Assembly (NCBI RefSeq): GCF_946478835.1
Contig: NZ_CAMLDV010000095.1
Coordinates: 1 to 13,353 of the forward strand
Origin: an uncultured Bdellovibrio sp.
Lineage (GTDB): Bacteria; Bdellovibrionota; Bdellovibrionia; Bdellovibrionales; Bdellovibrionaceae
Direction of reading: 5' to 3'
DNA: 13,353 bases
The notes below the pieces were generated by a model. It was not told where the DNA came from and did not search any database. It saw only the letters and a list, made by a program, of their open reading frames with translations. Below, in pieces: positions 5,939-13,353 of this stretch (position 1 is the stretch's first letter; the number at the start of each line of letters is the position of its first letter). The position numbers and the translations under genes are program-made.

Positions 5939-8900
5939 TTAAAGTTCCGGTGCTTTCTTCTTACTTTCAAGGGGAGAAAGCATCAAATACAAAGCCGGCA
6001 CCACAAACAAAGTGAGAAGCGTTGAAACAATCGTACCACCAATGATCGCAAGACCCATCGGAAGACGCGTTTCAGAGCCAATACCAGATCCCAACACTAA
6101 AGGTGTTGCCGCAGCTACTGTTGCAACGGACGTCATTAAGATCGGGCGCAGACGAACAGGGCAGGCTTCAAGCAGTGCCTTTTCAATGTTGCCCTGACCA
6201 TGGCGGCGCACTTGATTTGTAAACTCCACAAGCAAGATCGAATTCTTTTTCGCGATACCCATGAGCACGATCAATCCGATGAAGCTGAATAGATTTAAAG
6301 AAATATTAAACATCCACAGGGCCACCAAAGCTCCGGTTACGCTGAAGGGCAGAGCGACAAGAACCGAAATCGGGTGGATAAAGGAATTAAACTGCACAGC
6401 TAAAATCAAGAAGGCGACCAGGATACCCACCATCAGCGCAGAATAAAGACTCTTGAAAGACTCAGAGAATCCTGCAGAGGCTCCTTCAAGTGCAAAGGAG
6501 TATCCTGTCGGAAGAATTTCTTTAGCAATCGCTCCCGCACGTTCCAGAACAGCGGCTTGCGATTGTCCCGGAGCCAAGTTTCCGAAAACGGAGATCGATC
6601 TTTGACGATTCACGCGGCTGATGCCTTGAATGGCGTTACCTTCTTTAATATTCACTAACTGTGATAGGGGAATAAGGTTTCCGAAATTATTTCTGACGAA
6701 AAGTCGTTTGAAATCATCAGGCTCACGAATTTGATCTTCTTTGATTTTAAAGCGAATGTCATAGCGACGGCCGTCCGCTGTGTAGCGCCCTTGGCGAAGC
6801 CCACCGACACCGGCAGAAAGAACGTCACCGACATCTTCGACAGACACACCACGGTCAGACATGGCTTTACGGCTCGGAGTTAAAACCAACTCCGGAATTC
6901 CTGTACGGAAATCCGTATCTAAGTCCACCGCTAGATTTTCTTTTTCCAAACGATCCATCAATTCATTGGATTTCTCCAAAAGAACATTTAAATCCGGTCC
7001 ACGCAAGTTGATCGCTAAAGGATTCTGACGGCCCGAAGAAAGATTTCTGGCAGAAATATCTCTCATTGTCACACGCATGCCTTTGATCTTTTTAAATTCT
7101 GCGCGCAAATCATTCATAATTTGTGAGTGATTCTTTTCGCGTTCCGCACGAGGTTTTAAATTCACAGGCATAAATACCTGGTTGACGTTGGAACCACCGC
7201 CACCACCACCCACAGAAACATAAAGTCCCTGTACGTTGGGATTGGCTCTTAAAATATCTTCCAATTGTTTGGCGGCCTCGCTCGTTGTTTCAAGTGAGGT
7301 GCCTGGAGGTGTTTGTGCTGAAACGATGATCAAGTCCTGATCTTGAGGCGGCACGAATTCCTGACGAACTTTTGTGACCAAGAAAAGCGAAACCACAAAG
7401 AACACCACGGAACCTAAAACGATCAGGTATTTCCAGCGAAGAGTTCCGTGCAGGATTTTCTGATAAATGTGCGAGAGTTTTTCAAACACTTCATCCAGGT
7501 AATGTTCAAGCTTAGAAACTTTAGGTTCACTGCTTAAGAAGGCTGCCGCACGCATCGGTGTGATCGTGACAGCTTCAAGAAGGGAAATCAAAACCGCGGC
7601 ACTCATTGTGACACCGAATTGGAAGAAGAACTTACCGATAATGCCATCCATAAACACAACCGGAAGGAAGACGGCCACAACGGCTAAGGTCGCAGCAATC
7701 GCCGCAGGTAAAACTTCTTTCGCGCCATCAGAGGCTGCCTTCGCTGAACCTTTTCCCATGCGATAGTGGCGCACAATGTTTTCCAAAAGCATGATCGCAT
7801 CATCGACCACAATAGAAATCGACAGCGTCAAAGCGAGCAGGGTGAATAGATTTAAAGTAAATCCTGAAAAATAAAGAATGATAAAGGTTCCAACAATAGA
7901 TGTGGGAATCGAGAAAAGAATATTGATGGCTGCCGGAATACTTCCTAAGAAAAAGAAGCAAACTAAGATTGTGATTAGAGCCGCGACCCACAGTTTTTCA
8001 ATGGTCAAATCAACCGTGGCTTCTGTGGAACGCGTGTAATCCACGTTCACACGGTATTTAAAACCTTTAGGAAAGGTGTCTTTGATCTCATCCATTTTTT
8101 GATGAATGGTTTTGGCGACCGTGACTTCGTTTGTTCCACGCTGTTTACGAATCTGCATGGACACCGCTTGTTGACCATCAACGCGCGCAACACGACGGAT
8201 ATCGGAAAGACCATCCTCCACAGTCGCTACGTCGCGAATAAAAATCTCGCGATCGTAAATTCTTTGTCCGCCACGGCGAAGAATTTGAATGTTCTTAACT
8301 TCATCGACGTTCGTGGCTTCGCCAAGCCAACGCACACGCAGTTCGCGACGGCCTTCCGTGAATTGCCCCGCAGCACTTTCCAAATGCTGTGTGCTTAAGG
8401 CGCTCACAACATCGCCCACGGTTAAATACAAATCCGCTAATTTTTTCGTATCAAGCCAGATGCGCAAGTTTCTTTGGCTGAATCCGCCGATACTCACTTC
8501 GCCGACGCCGGGGAGGAAACGAATTTGATCTAAAAGATAATTCTCTGTCCAATTGAGCATCTCTTTAAGAGGCGCATCTCCATAGATAGAAATAATAATG
8601 ATCGGATCTTCTTCAGGATTTTGTTTGCGAACGACAGCGGGGTCGACTCCCGGAGGCATGCGCATCTGGCTTAACGCCGTTTGCACTTCTTGCAAAACCA
8701 CGTCGACGTTGCGATTGATATCAAACTCAAGTGTGACAGAGCCCGACCCTTGGCGAGCAGAAGAGCGCATTTCTTTAATGCCTTCAATCGCGAGCAATCG
8801 TTCTTCGATAGGGTCAATGAGTTCGGCTTCGACGACCTCAGGAGCGGCTCCTTCGTAAGTGACAGAAACACTCACAATCGGGAAGTCGACGTCGGGAAGT

Positions 8901-9007
8901 TGGCTGATTCCCATTCGATTCATGCAAATCGCCCCGAAGACAATCAAAGCAAACATCAGAACCCAGGCAAAGACGGGGCGGCGAATCGAAAGGTCAATCA
9001 AGTTCAT
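5939..9007 (-). CDS. HAE1-class RND efflux permease (AcrB-like)
   Basis: 1022 residues, full length for the hydrophobe/amphiphile efflux branch. The N-terminus MNLIDLSIRRPVFAWVLM starts TM1. The proton-relay aspartates are D402-D403 in SISIVVDDAIMLLEN (TM4). The matching lysine is K921 in GIAKKNSILLVEF (TM10). Large periplasmic loops lie at about 30-335 and 550-850. It should work as a trimer in the inner membrane, using the proton gradient to expel drugs, lipids or dyes through a tripartite pump. No HlyD-type adaptor or TolC-type outer-membrane gene is adjacent, so those parts must come from elsewhere. A hexaglycine run at 600-605 lies in the second periplasmic loop. The start has GGAGG 7 nt upstream. 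A CCTCC 18 nt before it (9038-9042) could pair with this site. The cytochrome gene upstream is 68 nt away on the same strand. Confidence 0.95.
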   Translation of the reverse strand: MNLIDLSIRRPVFAWVLMFALIVFGAICMNRMGISQLPDVDFPIVSVSVTYEGAAPEVVEAELIDPIEERLLAIEGIKEMRSSARQGSGSVTLEFDINRNVDVVLQEVQTALSQMRMPPGVDPAVVRKQNPEEDPIIIISIYGDAPLKEMLNWTENYLLDQIRFLPGVGEVSIGGFSQRNLRIWLDTKKLADLYLTVGDVVSALSTQHLESAAGQFTEGRRELRVRWLGEATNVDEVKNIQILRRGGQRIYDREIFIRDVATVEDGLSDIRRVARVDGQQAVSMQIRKQRGTNEVTVAKTIHQKMDEIKDTFPKGFKYRVNVDYTRSTEATVDLTIEKLWVAALITILVCFFFLGSIPAAINILFSIPTSIVGTFIILYFSGFTLNLFTLLALTLSISIVVDDAIMLLENIVRHYRMGKGSAKAASDGAKEVLPAAIAATLAVVAVFLPVVFMDGIIGKFFFQFGVTMSAAVLISLLEAVTITPMRAAAFLSSEPKVSKLEHYLDEVFEKLSHIYQKILHGTLRWKYLIVLGSVVFFVVSLFLVTKVRQEFVPPQDQDLIIVSAQTPPGTSLETTSEAAKQLEDILRANPNVQGLYVSVGGGGGGSNVNQVFMPVNLKPRAEREKNHSQIMNDLRAEFKKIKGMRVTMRDISARNLSSGRQNPLAINLRGPDLNVLLEKSNELMDRLEKENLAVDLDTDFRTGIPELVLTPSRKAMSDRGVSVEDVGDVLSAGVGGLRQGRYTADGRRYDIRFKIKEDQIREPDDFKRLFVRNNFGNLIPLSQLVNIKEGNAIQGISRVNRQRSISVFGNLAPGQSQAAVLERAGAIAKEILPTGYSFALEGASAGFSESFKSLYSALMVGILVAFLILAVQFNSFIHPISVLVALPFSVTGALVALWMFNISLNLFSFIGLIVLMGIAKKNSILLVEFTNQVRRHGQGNIEKALLEACPVRLRPILMTSVATVAAATPLVLGSGIGSETRLPMGLAIIGGTIVSTLLTLFVVPALYLMLSPLESKKKAPEL

Positions 9008-9075
9008 GGTGGTTCCTCCGGCATTTAGACGGATGAGGGAGGCTTAAGGTTCACTTAAAATGGGAGCTGAGGCTC

Positions 9076-9432
9076 TTAGTGAGCTTTTGCAGAAACCGGC
9101 TCTTTATAATCCGGCTTTAATTTCCCACGGTGACACATATAGCACGTGGACATGGGGCCTTTTTTTCCGTCAAAACCGTTTTCTTTTAACATCTGAGTGA
9201 TCTTCATATGGTCTTTGCTGACCTTGAAGGTTTTTTTCGAGTCATCACGGAAGTTCTGTACGTTATGGCATTCCGTGCAGGTCACACCGAGCTCACGTGA
9301 AATCGTGATCATCTCTTCGCGGATTTTTTCTTCTTTCGTTACAAATTTGGTAACAGACTCGGAATGAGCCTGAGGAATAAGGAGAAGAAAAAGAACGAGC
9401 GGGATGATGAAGCTTTTTGAAGCGCAGTGCAT
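9076..9432 (-). CDS. Di-haem cytochrome of the reaction-centre cytochrome type
   Basis: 118 residues from the ATG at 9432. A signal peptide covers 1-24 (SFIIPLVLFLLLIPQAHS). Two haem motifs are present: CTECH (52-56) and CYMCH (97-101). The surroundings match the photosynthetic reaction centre cytochrome c subunit family (PF02276): MITISRELGVTCTECHNVQN places Met41 about 11 residues before the haem cysteine as likely axial ligand, and DHMKITQML precedes the second motif STCYMCHRGKLKP. The true subunit carries four haems, so this is a half-size relative found widely in non-phototrophs. It probably carries electrons in the periplasm; its partner is unknown. Longer in-frame starts (up to 9564) run into the glyQS leader and are rejected because they would bury the signal peptide. 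GGAAG stands 8 nt before 9432. Confidence 0.88.
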   Translation of the reverse strand: MHCASKSFIIPLVLFLLLIPQAHSESVTKFVTKEEKIREEMITISRELGVTCTECHNVQNFRDDSKKTFKVSKDHMKITQMLKENGFDGKKGPMSTCYMCHRGKLKPDYKEPVSAKAH

Positions 9433-9449
9433 AAATATAGCTTCCCTAA

Positions 9450-9465
9450 GACCTCGTCCGAGATC
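9450..9465. promoter_or_regulatory. Imperfect palindrome upstream of the di-haem cytochrome gene
   Basis: GACCTCG-TC-CGAGATC pairs in six of seven arm positions. It lies 17 bp before the cytochrome start and in the region shared with glyQS. It is a possible operator with no regulator identified; in RNA it would form a small hairpin in the cytochrome leader. Confidence 0.25.
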
Positions 9466-9483
9466 AAGTAAGACCCCGATTTC

Positions 9484-9512
9484 TTGACTGTATCTAGACC
9501 CAAGTGTAACCA
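9484..9512 (+). promoter_or_regulatory. Candidate promoter for glyQS
   Basis: TTGACT (9484-9489) is a good -35. With 17-bp spacing the -10 would be TAACCA (9507-9512), a poor match. If correct, transcription would begin near 9519, inside the loop of the inverted repeat described next. The repeat would then act as a DNA operator instead of an RNA hairpin. Confidence 0.3.
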
Positions 9513-9540
9513 TAAATGTCAGCTTTTTTCTTACACTTGG
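9500..9540 (+). promoter_or_regulatory. Perfect 10-bp inverted repeat at the glyQS ribosome-binding site
   Basis: CCAAGTGTAA (9500-9509) and TTACACTTGG (9531-9540) are exact reverse complements separated by 21 nt; the loop contains a T6 run (9524-9529). The right arm ends inside the Shine-Dalgarno of glyQS (TTGGAG, 9537-9542). As RNA the hairpin would therefore hide the ribosome-binding site. As DNA the arms lie 31 bp centre to centre, about three helical turns on the same face. No T-box consensus is visible. Confidence 0.55.
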
Positions 9541-9549
9541 AGCCAACAC

Positions 9550-10890
9550 ATGAAAATTAAGCACCTTGAGGATTTAAACACTCTTGTTTCCCTCAGCAAA
9601 CGTCGCGGTTTTGTATTTCAATCGAGTGAAATTTACGGCGGTCTGGGGAGCTGCTGGGATTACGGTCCTTTGGGTTCTTTGATGAAGCTCAATGTGAAGC
9701 GTGCTTGGTGGAATGCGATGACTCGCAGATCCGACATTGTCGGTCTTGATGCTGCGATCTTGATGCACCCGATGGTGTGGAAGGCGTCTGGTCACGTCGA
9801 TGGATTCTCAGATCCTTTGGTGGATTGCAAAGACTGTAAAACTCGTTTCCGCGCGGACAACACAGAGTCTTATATTAAAGACAAAAAGTGCCCGAACTGC
9901 GGTAGCAAAAATCTTTCTGAAGAAAGAAATTTCAATTTGATGTTCAAAACTCACATGGGTCCTTTGGAGGATTCTGCGAGTGTCGTGTACCTGCGTCCTG
10001 AAACGGCTCAAGGTCACTTCGTGAATTTCCTCAACTGCCAACAATCGTCTCGCTATAAAATTCCATGCGGGATCGCGGCGATCGGTAAGTCGTTCCGTAA
10101 CGAAATCACTCCGGGAAATTTCATCTTCAGAACGCGTGAGTTCGAACAAATGGAGATGCAATATTTCGTAAAACCAGGAACAGACGAGAAATTCTTTGAA
10201 GAGTGGAAAGAGCGCCGCTGGAAGTTCTATTTGAAATACGGCATCAAAGAAGAGAATTTGAAAATCCACGTTCATGAAAAACTGGCGCACTATGCGCGTG
10301 CCGCTGTGGACGTTGAATACAAGTTCCCAATGGGCTTCTCAGAACTTGAAGGTATCCACAACCGTTCTGACTTTGACTTGACTCAACATCAGAAGTTTTC
10401 TGGCAAATCGCTTGAGTACTTTGATGAGGCGAACAAAGAAAAATACATTCCTTATGTTATTGAAACAGCCGTGGGTTGTGATCGCCTGTTCTTGGCGTTC
10501 ATGTGTGATGCTTATCGTGAAGAGATCACAACAGATGAGTCAGGCAAAGAAGACGTGCGCGTCGTGATGGGTCTACACCCAGAGATCGCTCCGTTTAAAG
10601 TCGCGGTTCTTCCTCTTTCTAAGAAAGAAGAACTGACTTCGATTGCGGAAAAACTTCGCGATCAATTGGCGGATGATTTCGACGTAACATACGATGAAAC
10701 GGCTTCCATTGGTAAACGCTATCGTCGTCAAGACGAAGTGGGCACACCATTCTGCGTGACTGTCGACTTTGATACGATCAACGATCAAGCTGTGACGGTT
10801 CGTCATCGTGATAAGATGACTCAAGAGCGCGTTCCAATGTCGCAGTTGAATTCTTATGTCGCTGCGAAGCTAAAAACATTTAATCAGTAA
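9550..10890 (+). CDS. glyQS: Glycine--tRNA ligase, alpha2 type
   Basis: 446 residues from the ATG at 9550. It charges tRNA-Gly with glycine using ATP (EC 6.1.1.14) as a cytosolic class II homodimer, unlike the alpha2-beta2 enzyme of E. coli. The N-terminus [18 protein letters not shown] and [18 protein letters not shown] are diagnostic. A zinc-ribbon-like insertion has Cys93, Cys96, Cys114 and Cys117. [14 protein letters not shown] (147-160) and [20 protein letters not shown] (181-200) form the active site and motif 2. [13 protein letters not shown] (305-317) is motif 3. [14 protein letters not shown] opens the anticodon-binding domain, which holds [10 protein letters not shown]. The open frame extends to 9484, but TTGGAG stands 7 nt before 9550 and the conserved N-terminus begins there. 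It is a single gene followed by a terminator-like hairpin. Confidence 0.97.
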   Translation: MKIKHLEDLNTLVSLSKRRGFVFQSSEIYGGLGSCWDYGPLGSLMKLNVKRAWWNAMTRRSDIVGLDAAILMHPMVWKASGHVDGFSDPLVDCKDCKTRFRADNTESYIKDKKCPNCGSKNLSEERNFNLMFKTHMGPLEDSASVVYLRPETAQGHFVNFLNCQQSSRYKIPCGIAAIGKSFRNEITPGNFIFRTREFEQMEMQYFVKPGTDEKFFEEWKERRWKFYLKYGIKEENLKIHVHEKLAHYARAAVDVEYKFPMGFSELEGIHNRSDFDLTQHQKFSGKSLEYFDEANKEKYIPYVIETAVGCDRLFLAFMCDAYREEITTDESGKEDVRVVMGLHPEIAPFKVAVLPLSKKEELTSIAEKLRDQLADDFDVTYDETASIGKRYRRQDEVGTPFCVTVDFDTINDQAVTVRHRDKMTQERVPMSQLNSYVAAKLKTFNQ

Positions 10891-10902
10891 TCCTTAACTT
10901 CC

Positions 10903-10935
10903 GCGCCCTTGCAGGTTTTTAAGCTGCCAGGGCGT
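10903..10935 (+). terminator. Terminator-like hairpin after glyQS
   Basis: CGCCCT-T-GCAG pairs with CTGC-C-AGGGCG around a 9-nt loop, giving ten pairs with one internal mismatch, plus a G-T closing pair. It begins 13 nt after the glyQS stop. The sequence that follows is T-rich but interrupted (TTGAGTTTCCTTGTT), so termination may be partial or Rho-assisted. Confidence 0.5.
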
Positions 10936-11051
10936 TGAGTTTCCTTGTTCCAGAACCCTCCGCGAACCTTTTTTGGTGATTTAACAGTAACAAGTTAAGA
11001 TTTTGTCGATTTCGTTCCGTGTCATTGCGCATTTCTCTTTGCATGTGTCTG

Positions 11052-11061
11052 GACCATGGTC
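11052..11061. promoter_or_regulatory. Perfect 10-bp palindrome in the motor-operon leader
   Basis: GACCATGGTC lies 30 bp before the tolQ-type start. It may be an operator or chance. The 201-bp region 10891-11091 otherwise holds the glyQS hairpin and a weak dyad TTAAC-N8-GTTAA (10981-10998). No convincing -35/-10 pair is seen, although the operon must start here. Confidence 0.25.
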
Positions 11062-11091
11062 TGTAATCTTTGGCGATTGGAGGGGAAATAC

Positions 11092-11796
11092 ATGGAATTT
11101 CTTACTAAAGTAGCACAGGCATTTGAACACGGTGGTTTCTGGATGTGGCCGATTTTACTCATTCAGGTGACTTCTATTGCGATCGTCATTGAAAGAGCAT
11201 ACGCCCTTTTTGTTCGCAGAAAACTAAACCAAACAGCATTCGCTCTTGGATTTGAAGAGTCTATTCGCCGTGGCGAAATGGACAGCATCATCTCTAAAGC
11301 TCAAGCGGCTTCAGCTCAAAACCCAGTAGCTCGCGCAATCGCGGCTGGTGCGTTGGCAGCTCGTAACTTGGGTGGCAAAGAAGAGATCCAAGGTAAAATG
11401 GATGAAGTTCTTCTTGAAGAGAACGCGCACCTTGATCACCGTACAGCTTTCTTGTCTATGCTAGGTAACGTAGCAACATTGACAGGTCTTCTTGGTACGA
11501 TCACTGGTATGATCAAATCTTTCGCGGCGGTTGCGTTTGCGAATCCAGCGGAAAAAGCATCTTTGCTTTCTGCAGGTATCTCTGAGGCGATGAATGCCAC
11601 AGCTTACGGTTTGATTGCGGCGATCCCAGCACTTGTTGCTTATGCAATCTTGCAAAACCGTGCAAATCGTTTGGCTGAAGACTTGAATCAAGGTGGACTA
11701 AAAGTCTACAACTGGTTGAGCTATGCTTACGAACCTATCACTTCTTACCACATCAAGACTTCTAAATCAGAGCGCAACACTGAAGTGAACGCGTAA
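11092..11796 (+). CDS. MotA/TolQ/ExbB proton-channel protein (AglR-like)
   Basis: 234 residues. There are three membrane helices: about 16-38 (FWMWPILLIQVTSIAIVIER), 119-141 (FLSMLGNVATLTGLLGTITG) and 164-187 (SEAMNATAYGLIAAIPALVA). The last two contain the hallmark TolQ/ExbB segments that line the proton path. A cytoplasmic loop (about 40-118) separates helices 1 and 2, as in the family. It should form a pentameric channel around the single helices of ExbD proteins and turn proton flow into motion. The ATG at 11092 has GGAGG 8 nt upstream; an earlier in-frame ATG at 11056 has none. It is the first gene of an operon with two ExbD genes and a TPR gene. That composition resembles AglR-AglQ-AglS of Myxococcus more than TolQRA or ExbBD-TonB. 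The exact system is inferred. Confidence 0.92.
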   Translation: MEFLTKVAQAFEHGGFWMWPILLIQVTSIAIVIERAYALFVRRKLNQTAFALGFEESIRRGEMDSIISKAQAASAQNPVARAIAAGALAARNLGGKEEIQGKMDEVLLEENAHLDHRTAFLSMLGNVATLTGLLGTITGMIKSFAAVAFANPAEKASLLSAGISEAMNATAYGLIAAIPALVAYAILQNRANRLAEDLNQGGLKVYNWLSYAYEPITSYHIKTSKSERNTEVNA

Positions 11797-11812
11797 GCTT
11801 TAAGAGGTTTTA

Positions 11813-12268
11813 ATGAAACACTCTAAAAAGCATTTGGATTTTGAAGTTAACTTGATTCCGTTCATTGACTTGTTGTCAGTGTCGATCTGCTTTCTTTTGA
11901 TCACAGCAGTGTGGTTGAACGTCGGATCGATGAACGTGAAACAAGCTGTCGGCGGCCAAGCGCAAGAGGACACTAAAAAGAGCCCTCTTGTGTGGATTCG
12001 CATGACGGCGCAAGGCGATTTGGATCTAGAGGTGCAACAAAGCTCTCTGGTTCCCGGCGCTCTTCGCAAGTTCCGCGTTGCTCAACAGGACAAGAAGGTG
12101 AATTACGAAGGTCTTGAGAAAGCTCTTACAAACCTTAAGCAGGTTGAGCCTTCTTTGAACACAGGCCTCATTCAGCCCACAGCTTCGACATCATACGAAG
12201 ATATTATCGACGTGATGGACAAGCTTAAAAAGAGCGGAATGACGGACTTGGGCGTTTCTCCACTGTAA
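11813..12268 (+). CDS. ExbD/TolR-family protein 1
   Basis: 151 residues. A short basic N-terminus (MKHSKKHLDFEV) precedes one membrane helix (NLIPFIDLLSVSICFLLITA, 13-32) with the essential protonatable aspartate at Asp19. The periplasmic part (about 40-151) ends in an ExbD-like fold, with SYEDIIDVMDKLKKSGMTDLGV as the final helix and strand. It would be the rotor or stator partner of the TolQ-type channel and contact peptidoglycan or an envelope machine. AAGAGG stands 6 nt before the ATG. It follows the channel gene by 16 nt and precedes a second, different ExbD by 12 nt. It corresponds in position to AglQ or AglS. Confidence 0.9.
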   Translation: MKHSKKHLDFEVNLIPFIDLLSVSICFLLITAVWLNVGSMNVKQAVGGQAQEDTKKSPLVWIRMTAQGDLDLEVQQSSLVPGALRKFRVAQQDKKVNYEGLEKALTNLKQVEPSLNTGLIQPTASTSYEDIIDVMDKLKKSGMTDLGVSPL

Positions 12269-12280
12269 GAGGGGGATTTT

Positions 12281-12778
12281 GTGATTTCTGATGGCATTTT
12301 AAAAGCATCGGTACTGACGGGGACTTTAGAGGGGCACTCTATTATCACTCCACGCGGTGCCAAGATGAAAAGACAAATCGCCGCTGATCTTCTTTTGACA
12401 GCGTTGATTGATGCTTTCTCTATTCTTGTGATCTTCCTTTTGATGAACTTCTCGAGCACAGGCGAAATCCTGATGATCGGTAAAAACCAAGAGCTTCCAA
12501 AAGCACACTTGGCGGATGTTCTAGAAAGAAATCCTGTGATCAAAATCGACGACAACAAATTGTATGTTGAAGATAAATTGGTCGATGCAAATTCTATCAC
12601 TGCTGAACTTTTGGATCTTCGTAAGAAGTACCAGGAGCTTCATCCGAAAGAGGAGTTCCCGGGAATCGCGACGATTCAGGCGGACCGTCGAGTGAAGTAC
12701 GAGTTCTTAAACCAGGTGATCCTGGCGATGAACCAGGCGGGATACAGCGATATTAAATTTGCAGTAGTTGTTAAGTAG
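12281..12778 (+). CDS. ExbD/TolR-family protein 2, extended N-terminus
   Basis: 165 residues from a GTG start at 12281, supported by the purine-rich AGAGGGGG just upstream. An N-terminal extension of about 28 residues, not seen in the first ExbD, precedes MKRQIAADLLLTALIDAFSI. The membrane helix spans about 34-56 with the key aspartate at Asp44. The periplasmic domain (60-165) ends in the ExbD pattern IATIQADRRVKYEFLNQVIL and AMNQAGYSDIKFAVV. An ATG at 12365 would remove the extension but has no ribosome-binding site. Together the two ExbD proteins probably form a heterodimer on the TolQ-type channel, as AglQ and AglS do with AglR. The TPR gene follows after 24 nt. Confidence 0.88.
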   Translation: MISDGILKASVLTGTLEGHSIITPRGAKMKRQIAADLLLTALIDAFSILVIFLLMNFSSTGEILMIGKNQELPKAHLADVLERNPVIKIDDNKLYVEDKLVDANSITAELLDLRKKYQELHPKEEFPGIATIQADRRVKYEFLNQVILAMNQAGYSDIKFAVVVK

Positions 12779-12802
12779 TAAGTAGGGACAGAGGGGGTCT
12801 CG

Positions 12803-13353
12803 ATGATGAAAAAAGGACTTTTAATTATCTCTTTGTCGGTGGCAGCAGCGGCGCACGCGCAATCACCGGCAGCAAACGGGTCAACTCAAGACCTCCTAAT
12901 TCAAAAACTTACACAAGTACAATTGGGCTTGGCTCCGGCAGATCCTGCCAGAGCCGGAGTTCTTTTGCGCTTGGCAGACTTGCATGCAGAACGTGCCCGT
13001 CAACTTTCCATGAAGGAAATTGCTGACGGTTGCACAGTTTGTAAAGCCGGCGAAAAAGACCGCGAAAAAGCTTTAACGTATTATACAGAAGCATTGACGA
13101 AAGTTTCTGCCAACTCTGTAGCAAAAGTACATTTACAAATGGGTCATCTCTATGAACTTCAAGGTCGTAATGAATTGGCTGAAAAAAGCTATCAAGCGAT
13201 GTTGAGTTCTTCATCTTCTCCGATTGAGATGGCGGAAGCCAATCTGTCTTTGGCAGAAATGGCCTTTAGAAAATCTGATTTCCAAAAAGCGCAAGGCCTT
13301 TACGAAAAAGTATTGGCCACAGAAGGCGCAAGCTCTCAAGGTTTGGCAGCATA
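12803..13353 (+). CDS. Secreted TPR protein, N-terminal part
   Basis: 183 residues are visible; the gene continues past the right edge. Residues 1-20 form a signal peptide (MMKKGLLIISLSVAAAAHAQ). Helical repeats of TPR type follow: VLLRLADLHAERARQLSM (53-70), REKALTYYTEALTKV (87-101), KVHLQMGHLYELQGRNELAE (108-127), EANLSLAEMAFRKSDFQKAQ (145-164). A CTVC pair (77-80) lies in the loop between the first two; a lysine follows, so it is not a haem site. GAGGGGG is 5 nt before the ATG, and a second ATG follows directly. As the fourth gene of the motor operon it is a candidate periplasmic adaptor for the ExbD domains, like the TPR proteins GltD/GltE of Myxococcus gliding. That comparison is by context. 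Confidence 0.88.
   Translation, partial: MMKKGLLIISLSVAAAAHAQSPAANGSTQDLLIQKLTQVQLGLAPADPARAGVLLRLADLHAERARQLSMKEIADGCTVCKAGEKDREKALTYYTEALTKVSANSVAKVHLQMGHLYELQGRNELAEKSYQAMLSSSSSPIEMAEANLSLAEMAFRKSDFQKAQGLYEKVLATEGASSQGLAA

Noticed and set aside
8681..9028. 115-aa plus-strand frame within the RND gene
   Set aside because: It is a shadow of the conserved N-terminal RND coding sequence, like the other plus-strand frames between 5939 and 9007.
9433..9549. T-box or glycine riboswitch upstream of glyQS
   Set aside because: No T-box consensus or recognisable glycine-aptamer features are visible. Only the inverted repeat is supported.
12803..13353. CTVC in the TPR protein as a haem site
   Set aside because: The following residue is lysine, not histidine, so the CxxCH motif is absent.

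Overview
The window looks like a chromosomal segment of a Bdellovibrio-like bacterium (Bdellovibrionota or a close deltaproteobacterial-type lineage). The reasons are a TIGR02147-family protein, an alpha2-type glycyl-tRNA synthetase with a zinc-ribbon insertion, several small periplasmic c-type cytochromes, and a TolQ + two ExbD + TPR cluster that resembles the AglRQS/Glt motor genes of Myxococcus and Bdellovibrio. This assignment is an inference from gene content. I see no insertion sequence, CRISPR array, rRNA or tRNA, and nothing that marks a recently acquired island.

Left part (1-2000): the start of an Mrp/ApbC-type iron-sulfur carrier ATPase (minus strand, cut by the window edge) is divergent from a small membrane-anchored protein with a degenerate J-domain. 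Next, on the minus strand, come a secreted four-cysteine protein of unknown function and a secreted mono-haem cytochrome c.

Middle (2000-5940): divergent from the cytochrome is a translationally coupled pair of FMN-type split-barrel proteins. The second is a three-part protein, split barrel + GAF + OmpR-like winged helix, and is probably a flavin- or redox-responsive regulator. A DUF454/YbaN inner-membrane protein converges on it with overlapping stop codons. A solitary periplasmic solute-binding protein follows, then a TIGR02147 protein with an N-terminal helix-turn-helix.

Right part (5940-13353): a complete HAE1-class RND transporter without a visible adaptor lies on the minus strand, 68 nt downstream of a di-haem cytochrome of the photosynthetic-reaction-centre cytochrome type. 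Divergent from that cytochrome is glycyl-tRNA synthetase. A perfect 10-bp inverted repeat in its leader covers the ribosome-binding region. A terminator-like hairpin separates it from a tight plus-strand operon of TolQ/ExbB, two ExbD/TolR proteins and a secreted TPR protein that runs off the window. That operon probably encodes a proton-driven motor that energises an envelope machine.

The items most worth a second look are the split barrel-GAF-winged helix regulator with its coupled small partner, the two-ExbD motor operon, the inverted repeat upstream of glyQS, and the reaction-centre-type cytochrome in an apparently non-phototrophic genome.
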